64,000 nucleotides of DNA from Burkholderiaceae bacterium (GCA_017992055.1 JAGOPK010000015.1:23819-87818); one strand, 5' to 3'; shown: positions 1 through 8,699, counted from the first letter of the stretch. Numbers and translations: made by a program. Notes: generated by a model from the letters alone, not told the origin.

Positions 1-319
1 CTTCCAGCGTGCTGTTCAAGAAGGCCGCCGGCACGCCCAGCTCGTCGAGTGCGCCCACCTGGTCCTGCATCAGCGCGATCAGCGGGCTGACCACCAGGGT
101 CACGCCCTGGCCGGCGCGGTGGCGGGCAATCGCCGGCACCTGGTAGCACAGGCTCTTGCCACCGCCGGTGGGCATCAGCACCAGGGCATCGCCGCCGGCC
201 GCGGCATGGTCCACGATGGCCGCCTGCTGGCCGCGGAAGTTGGCATAGCCAAACACCTGCTGCAGGATCTGCAGCGGGTCGGTGGAACGGAGTTCGGAGT
301 CGGTGCGGGTGGCGGGCAT
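1..319 (-). CDS. recQ: ATP-dependent DNA helicase RecQ, N-terminal part (cut by window edge)
   Basis: Only the first ~106 residues are in the window; the rest lies beyond base 1. RecQ is a 3'-5' superfamily-2 DNA helicase acting in recombination and replication-fork repair. Visible motifs: motif 0 with FRGQQ (conserved Gln contacting adenine), Walker A read as MPTGGGKSLCYQVPA, and motif Ia with VVSPLIALMQDQV, all in the RecQ arrangement. The start is the ATG at 319; no upstream in-frame ATG was seen. It heads the minus strand upstream of nothing visible here. Identification rests on these motifs and is firm; completeness cannot be judged. Confidence 0.9.
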   Translation of the reverse strand, partial: MPATRTDSELRSTDPLQILQQVFGYANFRGQQAAIVDHAAAGGDALVLMPTGGGKSLCYQVPAIARHRAGQGVTLVVSPLIALMQDQVGALDELGVPAAFLNSTLE

Positions 320-363
320 GAAGGCGCCGATGGTAACGACGGCGGCCGCCACCGCCCGGCAAC

Positions 364-1848
364 TCAGGGATGCGCCGCGATCACCTGCGCCACCGCCGCG
401 GTCAGCTTCTTGGCATAGGGCACGTGCAGGAACTCGTTGGGGCCGTGGGCATTGCTCTTGGGGCCCAGCACGCCGCAGACCATCATCTGCGCCGCCGGAA
501 AGCCCTGCTGCAGCATGCTCATCAGCGGGATGGTGCCGCCCTGGCCGATGTAGGCCAGCGGCGCGCCGTAATGGGCCAGGCTGGCCTCGTTGAGCACCCG
601 CTCCAGCCAGGGCGTCAGCTCGGGCGCGTTCCAGCCGGTGGCGCCCAGCTGGCCGGCGCGGCCGTCGGGGTGGAAGGTGACCTTGGCGTTGTAGGGCGCG
701 TTGTCTTCCAGCAGGGCCTTCAGCTGCAGGCTGGCTTGGTGGCCGTCCACCAGCGGCGGCAGGCGCAGGCTGAGCTTGAACGCGGTGTAGGGCCGCAGCA
801 CATTGCCGGCGCTCTTCAGCTCCGGGAAGCCGTCGACGCCGGTGACGCTGAGCGTGGGCCGCCAGGTGCGGCGCAGCAGGCCTTCGGTGGGATCGGTGGT
901 GGTCGGCAGCGTGGGGCCGCCGTCGGCACCGCAGGCCCAGGGCATGTTCTTCCACACCCGCTCGCCGAGGATCTGCGCCGCCGCCTGGGCCTGGGCCAGG
1001 CGCGAGGCCGGGATCTCGCAGTGGAAGCTCTCGGGCAGCAGCCGGCCGCTGTGGCTGTCTTCCAGCCGGTCCAGCACCTGGCGCAGGATGCGGAAGCTGC
1101 TGGGCACCAGGCCGCTGGCATCGCCCGAATGGATGCCCTCGGTGAGGATCTCGACCTTCAACACGCCCGAGACCATGCCGCGCAGGCTGGTGGTCAGCCA
1201 CAGCTGGTCGTAGTTGCCGGCACCCGAGTCCAGGCACACCACCAGGCCGACCTGGCCCAGCCGCGGCTTCAGCAGGTCCAGATAGGGCGGCAGGTCGTGC
1301 GAGCCGCTCTCCTCGCAGGTCTCGATCAGGCCGACGATGCGCGGATGGGCCAGGTTCTGGCGCTTCAGCGCCTCCACCGCGGTGATGGCGGCATAGATGG
1401 CATAACCGTCATCGGCGCCGCCGCGGCCGTAGAGCAGGCCGTCCTGGTACTTGGGCGTCCACGGCCCCAGGTCGGAACGCCAGCCGCTGAACTCGGGCTG
1501 CTTGTCGAGGTGGCCGTACATCAGCACGGTGTCGGTGCTGCCGCTTCCGGCCGGGCGGGTGGCCGGGATCTCGAAGAAGATCACCGGCGTGCGGCCCGGC
1601 AGGCGCACCACCTCCAGCTGCAGGCCCGGAACCTTGCGCGACTCCACCCATTGCGCGGCGTCGCGCACCACCCGCTCGATCAGGCCGTTGGCCTGCCAGT
1701 CGGCATCGAACATCGGGCTCTTGGCCGGCACCGCGATGTAGTCGGTCAGCGCGGGCACGATGGCCTCGTCCCAGCGCGCAGCGCTGTAGTCGGCCAGGGC
1801 GCTGGCCTCGTCGCGGGTCAGGGGTTGCAGCGGGTCGCGGGCGTTCAT
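364..1848 (-). CDS. M20-family metallopeptidase (dipeptidase-like)
   Basis: 494-residue zinc peptidase of the M20/ArgE/DapE/carnosinase group, probably cytoplasmic (no signal peptide). Metal and catalytic signatures are present in order: MYGHLDKQPE (first metal His and the Asp), GRGGADDGYA (bridging Asp), ETCEESGS (general-base Glu plus metal Glu), CLDSGAGNY (metal Asp), and a late His in the NAHGPNEF segment. The length fits CNDP-type dipeptidases. I chose the ATG at 1848 because GGAGG lies at the right distance; the open frame extends much further upstream but without peptidase similarity. Substrate unknown. The next minus-strand gene upstream (lipase-like) is 50 nt away, so co-transcription is possible. 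Confidence 0.88.
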   Translation of the reverse strand: MNARDPLQPLTRDEASALADYSAARWDEAIVPALTDYIAVPAKSPMFDADWQANGLIERVVRDAAQWVESRKVPGLQLEVVRLPGRTPVIFFEIPATRPAGSGSTDTVLMYGHLDKQPEFSGWRSDLGPWTPKYQDGLLYGRGGADDGYAIYAAITAVEALKRQNLAHPRIVGLIETCEESGSHDLPPYLDLLKPRLGQVGLVVCLDSGAGNYDQLWLTTSLRGMVSGVLKVEILTEGIHSGDASGLVPSSFRILRQVLDRLEDSHSGRLLPESFHCEIPASRLAQAQAAAQILGERVWKNMPWACGADGGPTLPTTTDPTEGLLRRTWRPTLSVTGVDGFPELKSAGNVLRPYTAFKLSLRLPPLVDGHQASLQLKALLEDNAPYNAKVTFHPDGRAGQLGATGWNAPELTPWLERVLNEASLAHYGAPLAYIGQGGTIPLMSMLQQGFPAAQMMVCGVLGPKSNAHGPNEFLHVPYAKKLTAAVAQVIAAHP

Positions 1849-1898
1849 GGCGGGGCCTCCGGCAAGTGATCGGGACTGGTCGGGAAGGATCGGCCAGT

Positions 1899-2789
1899 TT
1901 AGGCCGCAGCGGGAAAACGGGCCTCCAGCCAGGCCAGCAGATCGGCCAGCACCTGGGCGCGCTCGGGCTCGTTGTAGATCTCGTGGGCCAGGTCGGCATA
2001 GCGCCGCGACTGCAGCCACTGCGGCGGCGCGGCGGCGGCAAAGGCCGCGCTGCCGGCCGGCGCCACGCAGCGGTCGGCGCCGGCGTATTGCAGCAGCGTG
2101 GGCAGCCGCCACTGCGGCGCGCGCTGGCGCACCAGGGCGCCGGCCTCGACGATGAAGCGCACCAGCCGCGGCGCGATGCGGTCGTGCACCAGCGGATCGG
2201 CGACATAGGCGCGCACCACGGCCGCGTCGCGGCAGATCCAGTCGGGCTGGAGGCCGTTGTGCACCGCCAGGTTCGGCGCAAACCTGGACGACAAGGGGCC
2301 CAGCACCGCCAGCAGCAGCTTCTGCGCCGCATTCATGCCGGCGTCCAGCGCCGGCGACGACATCACCAGGCCGTCCACCGCCTGCCACCAGGCGGCGGGC
2401 TGCGCCGCCAGGCCCTCGGCCACATAGCGCCCGGCCACCAGGCCGCCCAGGCTGTGGCCCAGCAGCAGCAGCGGCCCCTGGGGCTGCTTGGGCTGCTGGG
2501 CGCGGCGGTGGGCGATCACCGCGCCCAGGTCGGCCAGCAGGCTGGACTCGGCCGGGATCACGCCGCGCGGCCCGTCGCTGCCGCCATGGCCGCGGTGGTC
2601 GTGCGCGGTCACCTGCCAGCCGCGGGCCGCCAGGTGGCGGGCCAGCGCGGTGTAGCGGCCGGCGTGCTCGCCCAGGCCGTGCACGATCAGGATCTGGCCG
2701 CGTGGCGGCGCGGTCGAGGGGGCGGCAAAGTCGGTCAGCAGCAGCCGGCAGCCGTCCGGCAGGCTGAGCATGGCGGGGGTTGACGGCAT
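1899..2789 (-). CDS. Alpha/beta hydrolase, monoacylglycerol-lipase / serine aminopeptidase S33 type
   Basis: 296-residue soluble hydrolase. Sequence features: VHGLGEHAGRY (oxyanion-hole loop), DHRGHGGSDGPRG (typical of bacterial and human monoglyceride lipases), the nucleophile elbow GHSLGG, the acid near YAGADRCVAP and the catalytic His in LAHEIYNEPER. Family knowledge suggests it releases fatty acids from monoglycerides or related lipids; the real substrate is not shown. Start at 2789 gives a short leader before MLSLPDG; the ATG at 2771 is an equally fair start. It is divergent from the lipoprotein gene that begins at about 2879, leaving a short shared promoter region. Confidence 0.85.
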   Translation of the reverse strand: MPSTPAMLSLPDGCRLLLTDFAAPSTAPPRGQILIVHGLGEHAGRYTALARHLAARGWQVTAHDHRGHGGSDGPRGVIPAESSLLADLGAVIAHRRAQQPKQPQGPLLLLGHSLGGLVAGRYVAEGLAAQPAAWWQAVDGLVMSSPALDAGMNAAQKLLLAVLGPLSSRFAPNLAVHNGLQPDWICRDAAVVRAYVADPLVHDRIAPRLVRFIVEAGALVRQRAPQWRLPTLLQYAGADRCVAPAGSAAFAAAAPPQWLQSRRYADLAHEIYNEPERAQVLADLLAWLEARFPAAA

Positions 2790-2878
2790 CGTGGCAGTCT
2801 ACGGGCGGCGACGGGGCAGCGACGGCAGCCGGCATCGACGGCGCGCCTACACTGGCCCTCCTCCCAGCCGCAGCGCCC

Positions 2879-3598
2879 ATGCCATGCATGGGCCGTGATC
2901 GCATGCCCTGCCGTACCGCCCCTGCCCTTGCCGCGCCGGCCCTACGCCACGCCGCTGCCCTGGTCGCCGGCGCGCTGCTGCTGGGCCTGGCCGGCTGCCC
3001 GGCCACCGCGCCCACCACGGTGGCCCCGCCCACGCCGGCGGCCAGCACCAGCGCGGGCCTGCCTGCGCCGCTGGCCCGGCTGCCGGCGGCGCCCGCGGCC
3101 AGCGGGCCGTCGGCGCGGCTGCTGCTGCGCGCGGCCGTGCCCACCGGCCACCATGCGGTGCTGGTGCAGCTGATGGAGCAGGAGCAGTGCAAGGCGCCGC
3201 ACCGGCTGGGCAGCGCCGCCATCGGCCGCAATCCGCCGACGGCGCTGTCGCTGCCGGCCGGCCAGCCGGTGACGCTGGACTTCGTCTTCGCCGATGCCAA
3301 CCGCGTGGTCTGCGGCCTGCGCTGGAGCTTCACGCCGCAGTCCGGCCGCCAGTACCTGGTGCAGGGCGGGCTGCTGGGCGCGATGTGCCCGTCCACGCTG
3401 ACCGACGTGACCCAGGCCGACCGGCCGCGCACGCCCGAGGACCTGCGCTACCGCATGGAGCCCGGCAAGCCCTGTGTGCCCAGTGCCCAGGCCAAGCGCG
3501 TGCCGCCGGGCATGCTGGAAGGCGGCCAGATCGACGGCGAGGCCGTGCTGCGGCCGCTGGCCACCGACGAGGACCTGAAAGGACTGATCACGCCATGA
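2879..3598 (+). CDS. Putative lipoprotein of unknown function
   Basis: About 239 residues. The N-terminus has a hydrophobic stretch ending in the lipobox LLGLAGC, so it should be lipidated and exported. A Pro/Ala/Thr-rich linker follows, then a domain with four further cysteines that could form disulfides in the periplasm. No family recognised. Starts at 2879, 2888 and 2903 are all possible; the last would give the most compact signal peptide and the frame is open back to 2780. Its stop overlaps the start of the downstream protease gene (ATGATG with TGA inside), which implies translational coupling and perhaps a shared envelope role. Function not assigned. Confidence 0.7.
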   Translation: MPCMGRDRMPCRTAPALAAPALRHAAALVAGALLLGLAGCPATAPTTVAPPTPAASTSAGLPAPLARLPAAPAASGPSARLLLRAAVPTGHHAVLVQLMEQEQCKAPHRLGSAAIGRNPPTALSLPAGQPVTLDFVFADANRVVCGLRWSFTPQSGRQYLVQGGLLGAMCPSTLTDVTQADRPRTPEDLRYRMEPGKPCVPSAQAKRVPPGMLEGGQIDGEAVLRPLATDEDLKGLITP

Positions 3599-4302
3599 TG
3601 CGCGCCGCCCGATTGCACCGGTCCACGCTGGCCGGCCTGGCCCTGGCCCTGTCGGGTCTGGCCCCGGCGGCCCAGGCGCTGACGCCGGCCGAGGTGTTTG
3701 CCCAGGTCTCGCCCAGCGTCTGGCGGGTGCAGACCTTCGACGCCAGCGGCCTGCTGCTGGGCCAGGGCAGCGGCGTGGTCACCGCGGCCCAGCAGCTGGT
3801 GACCAACTGCCATGTGCTGGCGCGGGCCAAGCGCGTGCAGGTGCGGCGCGAGGCGCGGGATGCGCCGCTGCCGGCGACGCTGCTGCAATGGGACCCGCAG
3901 CGCGACCTGTGCCTGCTGGCGGTGCCGGCCCTGCAGGCGCCGGCGGTGCCGCTGGCCCGGCTGGCCGATGCCGGCATCGGCCAGCCGGCCTATGCCATCG
4001 GCCATCCGCAGAACCTGGACCTGACGATGAGCTCGGGCCTGGTGTCCTCGTTCCGGCGCAACGACGCCGGCCAGGTGTTCCTGATCCAGACCTCGGCGGC
4101 CATCTCCGGCGGCTCGTCGGGCGGCGGCCTGTTCAACGAGCGCGGCGAGCTGCTGGGCCTGACCACGCTGGCCTCGGTGCTCGGCTCGGTGCAGAACCTG
4201 AACTTCGCCGTGCCGGCCGACTGGATCGCCGAGCTGCCGCGCCGGCACCAGGCGGCGCTGGCCAAGGCGGCACCGGCACCTGGTCCGGCAGCATCGCGCT
4301 GA
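3595..4302 (+). CDS. Secreted trypsin-like serine protease (S1 family, PDZ-less)
   Basis: 235 residues with an N-terminal signal peptide ending near AAQALTP. The chymotrypsin-fold triad is visible: His in VTNCHVLA, Asp in PQRDLCLL, Ser in SGGSSGGGLF. No PDZ domain follows, so it is shorter than DegP/HtrA proteins and resembles stand-alone periplasmic trypsin-like peptidases. Start ATG at 3595 (or 3598) overlaps the stop of the preceding lipoprotein gene. The stop is directly adjacent to the convergent metW stop at 4303, leaving no room for a separate terminator. Likely periplasmic protein processing or quality control; substrate unknown. Confidence 0.85.
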   Translation: MMRAARLHRSTLAGLALALSGLAPAAQALTPAEVFAQVSPSVWRVQTFDASGLLLGQGSGVVTAAQQLVTNCHVLARAKRVQVRREARDAPLPATLLQWDPQRDLCLLAVPALQAPAVPLARLADAGIGQPAYAIGHPQNLDLTMSSGLVSSFRRNDAGQVFLIQTSAAISGGSSGGGLFNERGELLGLTTLASVLGSVQNLNFAVPADWIAELPRRHQAALAKAAPAPGPAASR

Positions 4303-4881
4303 TCAACCGCGCTCGAACTTGAACACCGCCACGCTGGCCAGCAGATTGGGGTGGCGGCGCACCACTTGGCCGGCGTGCAGGCCGAAGCTGTCCAGCACCT
4401 GCAGGCCGTTGCGCCGCGCCAGCACCTCGAAGTCGGCATGCGTGCCGACGCGGATGTTGGGCGTGTCGTACCACTCGTAGGGCAGGGCCCGCGTCACCGG
4501 CATGCGCCCGCGCAGCACGGCCAGGCGGTTGGGCCAGTGCGCAAAGTTGGGAAAGCTGACGATGCCGATGCGGCCCACGCGCGCGGTCTCGCGCAGCATC
4601 TTCTCGGTGTTGCGCAGGTGCTGCAGGGTCTGCAGCTGCAGCACCACGTCGAAGCTGCGGTCCTCGAACAGCGCCAGGCCTTCTTCGAGGTTCAGCTGGA
4701 TGACGTTGACGCCGCGGCGCGCACAGGCCAGCACGTTGTCGTCGTTGATCTCCACGCCATAGCCGCTGCAGCCCTTGCTGGCCTGCAGATGGGCCAGCAG
4801 CTCGCCCGAGCCGCAGCCCAGGTCGAGCACGCGCGAGCCGGCGGGCACCAGGCTGGCGATGACGTCCAGTTCGTGGCTCAT
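4303..4881 (-). CDS. metW: MetW, partner methyltransferase-like protein of methionine biosynthesis
   Basis: 192 residues, the usual MetW length. The SAM-binding glycine motif [12 protein letters not shown] lies near residue 20, followed by [11 protein letters not shown] and the MetW-typical QLNLEEGL and SFPNFAHW segments. In many betaproteobacteria MetW is required together with MetX for homoserine acylation. The ATG at 4881 overlaps the metX stop by four bases (ATGA), so translation is coupled and the gene falls under the SAM-II riboswitch that precedes metX. Identification is firm from motifs and neighbourhood. Confidence 0.95.
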   Translation of the reverse strand: MSHELDVIASLVPAGSRVLDLGCGSGELLAHLQASKGCSGYGVEINDDNVLACARRGVNVIQLNLEEGLALFEDRSFDVVLQLQTLQHLRNTEKMLRETARVGRIGIVSFPNFAHWPNRLAVLRGRMPVTRALPYEWYDTPNIRVGTHADFEVLARRNGLQVLDSFGLHAGQVVRRHPNLLASVAVFKFERG

Positions 4882-6014
4882 CCGGCGATCCCCCGCGCAA
4901 TGCGCTCGAACGTGGCGCGCAGCACACCGTGGTAGCGCGGATCTTCGAGCAGAAAGGCGTCGTGGCCATGCGGCGCATCGATCTCGGCATAGCTGACGGC
5001 GATGCGCTGGTCGACCAGGGCCTTGACGATCTCGCGGCTGCGCGCCGGCGAAAACCGCCAGTCGGTGGTGAAGCTGACCACGGTGAAGCGGATGCCGGCG
5101 GCCGGCGCAAAGGCCGCGGCCAGGTCGCCGCCATGGGCGCGCGCGGGATCGAAGTAGTCCAGCGCCCGCGTGATCAGCAGGTAGGTGTTGGCGTCGAAGT
5201 ACTCGCTGAACTTGTCGCCCTGGTGGCGCAGATAGCTCTCGATCTGGAACTCGATGTCCTGCGTGCTGTAGGCCAGCTCGGCCTCGCGCATGGCGCGGCC
5301 GAACTTGGCCTCCATCGAGTCGTCGCTGAGGTAGGTGATGTGGCCGATCATGCGCGCCACGCGCAGGCCGCGCCGCGGCAGCACGCCATGGGCATAGAAG
5401 TGGCCGCCGTGGAACTCGGGGTCGGTGACGATGGCGCGGCGCGCCACCTCGTTGAAGGCGATGTTCTGCGCGCTGAGGTTGGGCGCGGTGGCCACGGCCA
5501 CGCATTCACCCACGCGCTCGGGGTGGCGCAGCGTCCAGCTCAGCGCCTGCATGCCGCCCAGGCTGCCGCCCAGCACGGCGGCCAGGCGGGTGATGCCCAG
5601 GCGGTCGAGCACACGGGCCTGGGCATCGACCCAGTCTTCCACCGTCACCACCGGAAAGCCGGCTCCCCAGGGCGCGCCGGTGGCCGGGTTGACGTGCATG
5701 GGCCCGGTGGAGCCGAAGCACGAGCCCAGGTTGTTGACGCCGATGACGAAGAAGCGGTTGGTGTCCAGCGGCTTGCCGGGCCCGACCAGGTTGTCCCACC
5801 AGCCCTCGCTGCGCTCCTGGCCTTCGTAGGTGCCGGCCACATGGTGGCTGGCATTCAGCGCATGGCACACCAGCACCGCATTGCTCTTGTCGGCGTTCAG
5901 GCGGCCATAGGTCTCGACCATCAGGTCGTAGGCCGGCATCACCGCGCCGCTGCGCAGCGGCAGCGGCTGGTCGAAGTGCAGGAGCTGGGGCGTGACATGC
6001 CCGATCGAGGCCAT
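4878..6014 (-). CDS. metX: Homoserine O-acyltransferase MetX
   Basis: 378 residues, alpha/beta-hydrolase fold, cytoplasmic. It acylates L-homoserine with acetyl- or succinyl-CoA as the first committed step of methionine synthesis. Catalytic residues: Ser in [11 protein letters not shown], Asp in [10 protein letters not shown], His in PHGHDAFLL. The [12 protein letters not shown] segment is family-typical. The acyl donor cannot be settled by eye; many betaproteobacterial MetX-MetW systems use succinyl-CoA. ATG at 6014 is preferred because the frame upstream runs through an intrinsic terminator and riboswitch aptamer. No strong Shine-Dalgarno sequence is seen. It forms an operon with metW. Confidence 0.95.
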   Translation of the reverse strand: MASIGHVTPQLLHFDQPLPLRSGAVMPAYDLMVETYGRLNADKSNAVLVCHALNASHHVAGTYEGQERSEGWWDNLVGPGKPLDTNRFFVIGVNNLGSCFGSTGPMHVNPATGAPWGAGFPVVTVEDWVDAQARVLDRLGITRLAAVLGGSLGGMQALSWTLRHPERVGECVAVATAPNLSAQNIAFNEVARRAIVTDPEFHGGHFYAHGVLPRRGLRVARMIGHITYLSDDSMEAKFGRAMREAELAYSTQDIEFQIESYLRHQGDKFSEYFDANTYLLITRALDYFDPARAHGGDLAAAFAPAAGIRFTVVSFTTDWRFSPARSREIVKALVDQRIAVSYAEIDAPHGHDAFLLEDPRYHGVLRATFERIARGIAG

Positions 6015-6030
6015 GGCTGGAAACCGTCCG

Positions 6031-6071
6031 TAAAAACAAAACCCGGTGCCGCAGCAAGGGCGGACACCGGG
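6031..6071 (-). terminator. Intrinsic terminator in the metX leader (expression platform)
   Basis: On the minus strand a GC-rich hairpin with outer arms CCCGGTG and CACCGGG (6042-6070), extended by CCGC/GCGG inside, is followed at once by the U-rich run TTTTGTTTTT. It lies between the SAM-II aptamer and the metX start, so it would stop transcription before the gene. This is a textbook rho-independent terminator in form and the likely output of the riboswitch. Confidence 0.85.
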
Positions 6072-6079
6072 TCGGGCGT

Positions 6080-6132
6080 CCCTCTTTAGCGGCATTTGAT
6101 AAAGCGCCCGCAATCCGGAACAAATCGGCGCT
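6080..6132 (-). ncRNA. SAM-II (SAM-alpha) riboswitch aptamer upstream of metX
   Basis: Read on the minus strand. P1 arms AGCGCC (6132-6127) and GGCGCT (6108-6103) pair perfectly. The loop begins GATTTG, contains CCGG and ends ATTGC, as in the published SAM-II aptamer from an alphaproteobacterial-type metX leader. The pseudoknot strand CAAAT (6098-6094) pairs with ATTTG (6125-6121). The conserved 3' element GCTAAAGAGGG (6090-6080) matches the SAM-II GCUAAAAAGGG consensus. SAM-II binds S-adenosylmethionine and switches off metX/metA expression, which fits the gene here. Identified from recalled consensus, not from a covariance-model search. Confidence 0.88.
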
Positions 6133-6140
6133 GGGGCGGA

Positions 6141-6146
6141 AGTATA
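6141..6146 (-). promoter_or_regulatory. Probable -10 element of the metX-metW promoter
   Basis: Minus-strand TATACT stands out in a GC-rich intergenic region. A start site about seven bases downstream (near 6134) would begin the transcript immediately before the riboswitch P1 stem, so the whole leader would be aptamer plus terminator. No convincing -35 hexamer is seen at 17 bp. Confidence 0.6.
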
Positions 6147-6235
6147 GCCAGCGGACTGCCCCACTGTTCGGCGCATCAAGCCGGGCCGCGGCAGCGCCCA
6201 ATGCAGGCCATCGCCGCACCGCGAGGAGACTTCGC

Positions 6236-7927
6236 ATGCCGCATTGGCTGATGACCCTGGACCGTCTGTTTCCCGTGCGCTATCTGACGCTGGCCCTGGC
6301 CCTGGGCGGCGCGCTGGGCGGCCTGGCGCTGGCCGTTGCCGGCCAGCCGTCGGGCCCCTGGCTGGCGGCGCTGGGCCTGGGCGCCACCCTGCTGGGCCTG
6401 CGCGACCTGCGCCAGACCCGCCATGCCATCCTGCGCAACTACCCGGTGCTGGGCCATCTGCGCTTTCTGCTGGAGTGGGTGCGGCCCGAGATCCGCCAGT
6501 ACTTCATCGACTCGGACCGCGATGCCGTGCCGTTTTCGCGCCAGCAGCGCAGCCTGGTCTACCAGCGTGCCAAGGGCGAGAGCGACAAGCGCCCGTTCGG
6601 CACCCAGCTGGACGTGCGCCACGACAGCCACGAGTGGATCAACCACTCGATCGCGCCGACGCAGATCGCCGGCCACGACTTCCGCGTCAGCATCGGCGAT
6701 GCGAGCCGCTGCACCCAGCCCTATTCGGCCAGCCTGTTCAACATCTCGGCGATGAGCTTCGGCGCGCTCAGCGCCAACGCCATCCTGGCGCTGAACTCGG
6801 GCGCGCGCCAGGGCGGCTTCATGCACGACACCGGCGAGGGCTCGATCAGCGCCCACCACCGCGTGCATGGCGGCGACCTGGTATGGGAGATCGGCTCGGG
6901 CTACTTCGGCTGCCGCCACGACGACGGCACGTTCAGCGCCGAGAAGTTTGCCGCCACCGCCGCCGATGCCCAGGTCAAGCTGATCGAGCTGAAGCTCAGC
7001 CAGGGTGCCAAGCCCGGCCATGGCGGCGTGCTGCCCGGGCCCAAGGTCACGCCCGAGATCGCCGCCGCCCGCGGCGTGCCGGTGGGCGTGGACTGCGTCT
7101 CGCCGGCCGCGCACAGCGCCTTTGCCACGCCGGTGGAACTGCTGCGCTTTCTGGACCGGCTGCGCCTGCTGTCGGGCGGCAAGCCGGTGGGCTTCAAGTT
7201 CTGCGTCGGCCATCCCTGGGAATGGTTTGCCATCGCCAAGGCCATGCTGGAGACCGGATTGCTGCCCGACTTCATCGTGATCGATGGTGCCGAGGGCGGC
7301 ACCGGCGCGGCGCCGCTGGAGTTCACCGACCATGTGGGCGCGCCGCTGCAGGAAGGCCTGCGCCTGGTGCACAACACCCTGGTCGGCCTGGGCCTGCGCG
7401 AGCGCATCAAGCTCGGCGCCTCGGGCAAGATCGTCAGCGCCTTCGACATCGCCCGCGCCCTGGCCCTGGGCGCCGACTGGTGCAATTCGGCGCGTGGCTT
7501 CATGTTTGCGCTGGGCTGCATCCAGGCCCAGCACTGCCACACCGGCGCCTGCCCCACCGGCGTGGCCACCCAGGACGCGCTGCGCCAGCGCGCCCTGGTG
7601 GTGCCCGACAAGGCCCAGCGCGTGGCGCGCTTCCATGGCCACACGCTGGAGGCGCTGCGCGAGCTGCTGCAGGCCGCCGGCCTGCAGCATCCGTCGCAGA
7701 TCCGGCCGCAGCACATCATGCAGCGCCAGGCCGACCACGGCGTGCGCTCGCTGGAATCGGCCCTGCCCACCGTGGCCCCCGGCGCCCTGCTGGCCGCCGA
7801 GCAGGGCGCGGCCGACTGGCCCGGCCATGTGTTCGCCCGCCACTGGCCGCTGGCCACGGCGCACAGCTTCCAGCCGCTGGCCCGGCCACCGGCGCGCACG
7901 GCATCGCTGCAGGCCAGCCCGGCCTGA
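6236..7927 (+). CDS. FMN-binding glutamate-synthase-like protein (GltB2-type domain, membrane anchored)
   Basis: 563 residues. Two N-terminal hydrophobic segments (roughly residues 14-35 and 42-60) suggest membrane anchoring. The rest is the FMN-binding TIM-barrel domain of glutamate synthase: [21 protein letters not shown], a long GQGAKPG-like loop (here [10 protein letters not shown]), [19 protein letters not shown], and the Cys cluster [15 protein letters not shown] expected to bind a [3Fe-4S] centre. It lacks the amidotransferase domain and so is not a complete glutamate synthase; stand-alone proteins of this family have no firmly settled role. GAGGAG precedes the ATG at 6236. Transcribed divergently from metX. 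Confidence 0.88.
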   Translation: MPHWLMTLDRLFPVRYLTLALALGGALGGLALAVAGQPSGPWLAALGLGATLLGLRDLRQTRHAILRNYPVLGHLRFLLEWVRPEIRQYFIDSDRDAVPFSRQQRSLVYQRAKGESDKRPFGTQLDVRHDSHEWINHSIAPTQIAGHDFRVSIGDASRCTQPYSASLFNISAMSFGALSANAILALNSGARQGGFMHDTGEGSISAHHRVHGGDLVWEIGSGYFGCRHDDGTFSAEKFAATAADAQVKLIELKLSQGAKPGHGGVLPGPKVTPEIAAARGVPVGVDCVSPAAHSAFATPVELLRFLDRLRLLSGGKPVGFKFCVGHPWEWFAIAKAMLETGLLPDFIVIDGAEGGTGAAPLEFTDHVGAPLQEGLRLVHNTLVGLGLRERIKLGASGKIVSAFDIARALALGADWCNSARGFMFALGCIQAQHCHTGACPTGVATQDALRQRALVVPDKAQRVARFHGHTLEALRELLQAAGLQHPSQIRPQHIMQRQADHGVRSLESALPTVAPGALLAAEQGAADWPGHVFARHWPLATAHSFQPLARPPARTASLQASPA

Positions 7928-7941
7928 GCGCACGGGGCCAC

Positions 7942-7997
7942 CCAGCCCCGCGACCCGGCCCCGCGACCGATGGGGCCACCCCCGGCTGCGGGGCTGG
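7942..7997. repeat. GC-rich inverted repeat between two plus-strand genes
   Basis: Arms CCAGCCCCGC (7942-7951) and GCGGGGCTGG (7988-7997) are perfect complements separated by 36 bases, and a GGGGCCACCC motif occurs twice within and beside it. It could fold into a large hairpin after the glutamate-synthase-like gene, but there is no T tract, so a REP-like element is as likely as a terminator. Confidence 0.5.
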
Positions 7998-8022
7998 CGC
8001 CAGCCGGTCAATCGCTAAAAAT

Positions 8023-8057
8023 GATTCCCAATAAAAGACCTTTGAGTCGTTGGGATC
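8023..8057 (+). promoter_or_regulatory. Near-palindrome overlapping the ribosome-binding region of the response-regulator gene
   Basis: GATTCCCAA (8023-8031) and TTGGGATC (8050-8057) are complementary with one bulged base, in an AT-rich patch that ends exactly at the start codon. It could be an operator for autoregulation or an RNA hairpin that hides the GGGA ribosome-binding bases. Only symmetry and position support this. Confidence 0.3.
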
Positions 8058-8699
8058 ATGAGCGTATTGATGCTGGCCACGCGCGACCGCCACCGTGCCG
8101 AGCGCTGGACCGAAGAACTGCGTGCCGCCGGCCATGCCGAGCTGCTGCCGGCGGTGCATTCCAGCAGCGCCGCGCGCAGCCTGCTGGCGCGCCAGCAGCC
8201 GGTGCTGCTGATCACCGAACCGCAGCTGCAGGACGGCCCGGCCACCGAGCTGGTGCGCCTGCTGCAGCTGCGGCCGCGGGACCGCCGCATGCTGAGCTTG
8301 GTGGTGAGCCCATGCGCCGACGATCCGGCGCTGCTGGACCTGCTGCAGGCCGGTGCCGACAGCCTGGTCGAGCAGAGCGAGACCGGTGGCGCCCTGGTGC
8401 AGGCGGTGCGTGACACGCTGGCCGGCGGCGCCGACATCCTGCCCTGGGTGGCGCAGCGGCTGCTGGAGCACTTTGGCGTCAGCGGCCGCGAGGCCGGCTC
8501 GCGGGTGGAAGACCTGGTCAATCCGCTGGCGCTGAGCCCCGAGGACCGCCAGCTGCTGCGCCTGCTGGCGCTGGGCAGCCGGGTGCACGAGCTGGCGCCG
8601 GGCCTGGGCCTGGGCCCACGCGAGCTGACCGCCCGCGTGCGCGGCATCTATCACAAGATGCAGTGGGCGCTGCGCGCCGGTGACCTGAGCCTGGCCTGA
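8058..8699 (+). CDS. Atypical response regulator with LuxR-like C-terminus
   Basis: 213 residues. The N-terminal ~120 residues look like a receiver domain but without its active site: the acidic pair that normally follows the first strand is absent (MLATRDRH), and the phospho-acceptor position in LLITEPQLQDG is Glu54 rather than Asp. The C-terminus (about 150-210) with LSPEDRQLLRLLALG and ELTARVRGIYHKMQ resembles a divergent LuxR/NarL helix-turn-helix. Glu at the acceptor site may mimic phosphorylation, so the protein may act constitutively or respond to another signal. No sensor kinase gene is adjacent. It converges with the GST gene, stops 9 bp apart. Confidence 0.7.
   Translation: MSVLMLATRDRHRAERWTEELRAAGHAELLPAVHSSSAARSLLARQQPVLLITEPQLQDGPATELVRLLQLRPRDRRMLSLVVSPCADDPALLDLLQAGADSLVEQSETGGALVQAVRDTLAGGADILPWVAQRLLEHFGVSGREAGSRVEDLVNPLALSPEDRQLLRLLALGSRVHELAPGLGLGPRELTARVRGIYHKMQWALRAGDLSLA

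Noticed and set aside
1849-3432. N-terminal extension of the M20 peptidase frame
   Set aside because: The extension runs antisense through the lipoprotein gene and out of frame through the lipase gene; a good ribosome-binding site lies before the ATG at 1848.
7942-7997. Inverted repeat as an intrinsic terminator
   Set aside because: The loop is 36 bases long and no T tract follows, so it is listed only as a repeat.
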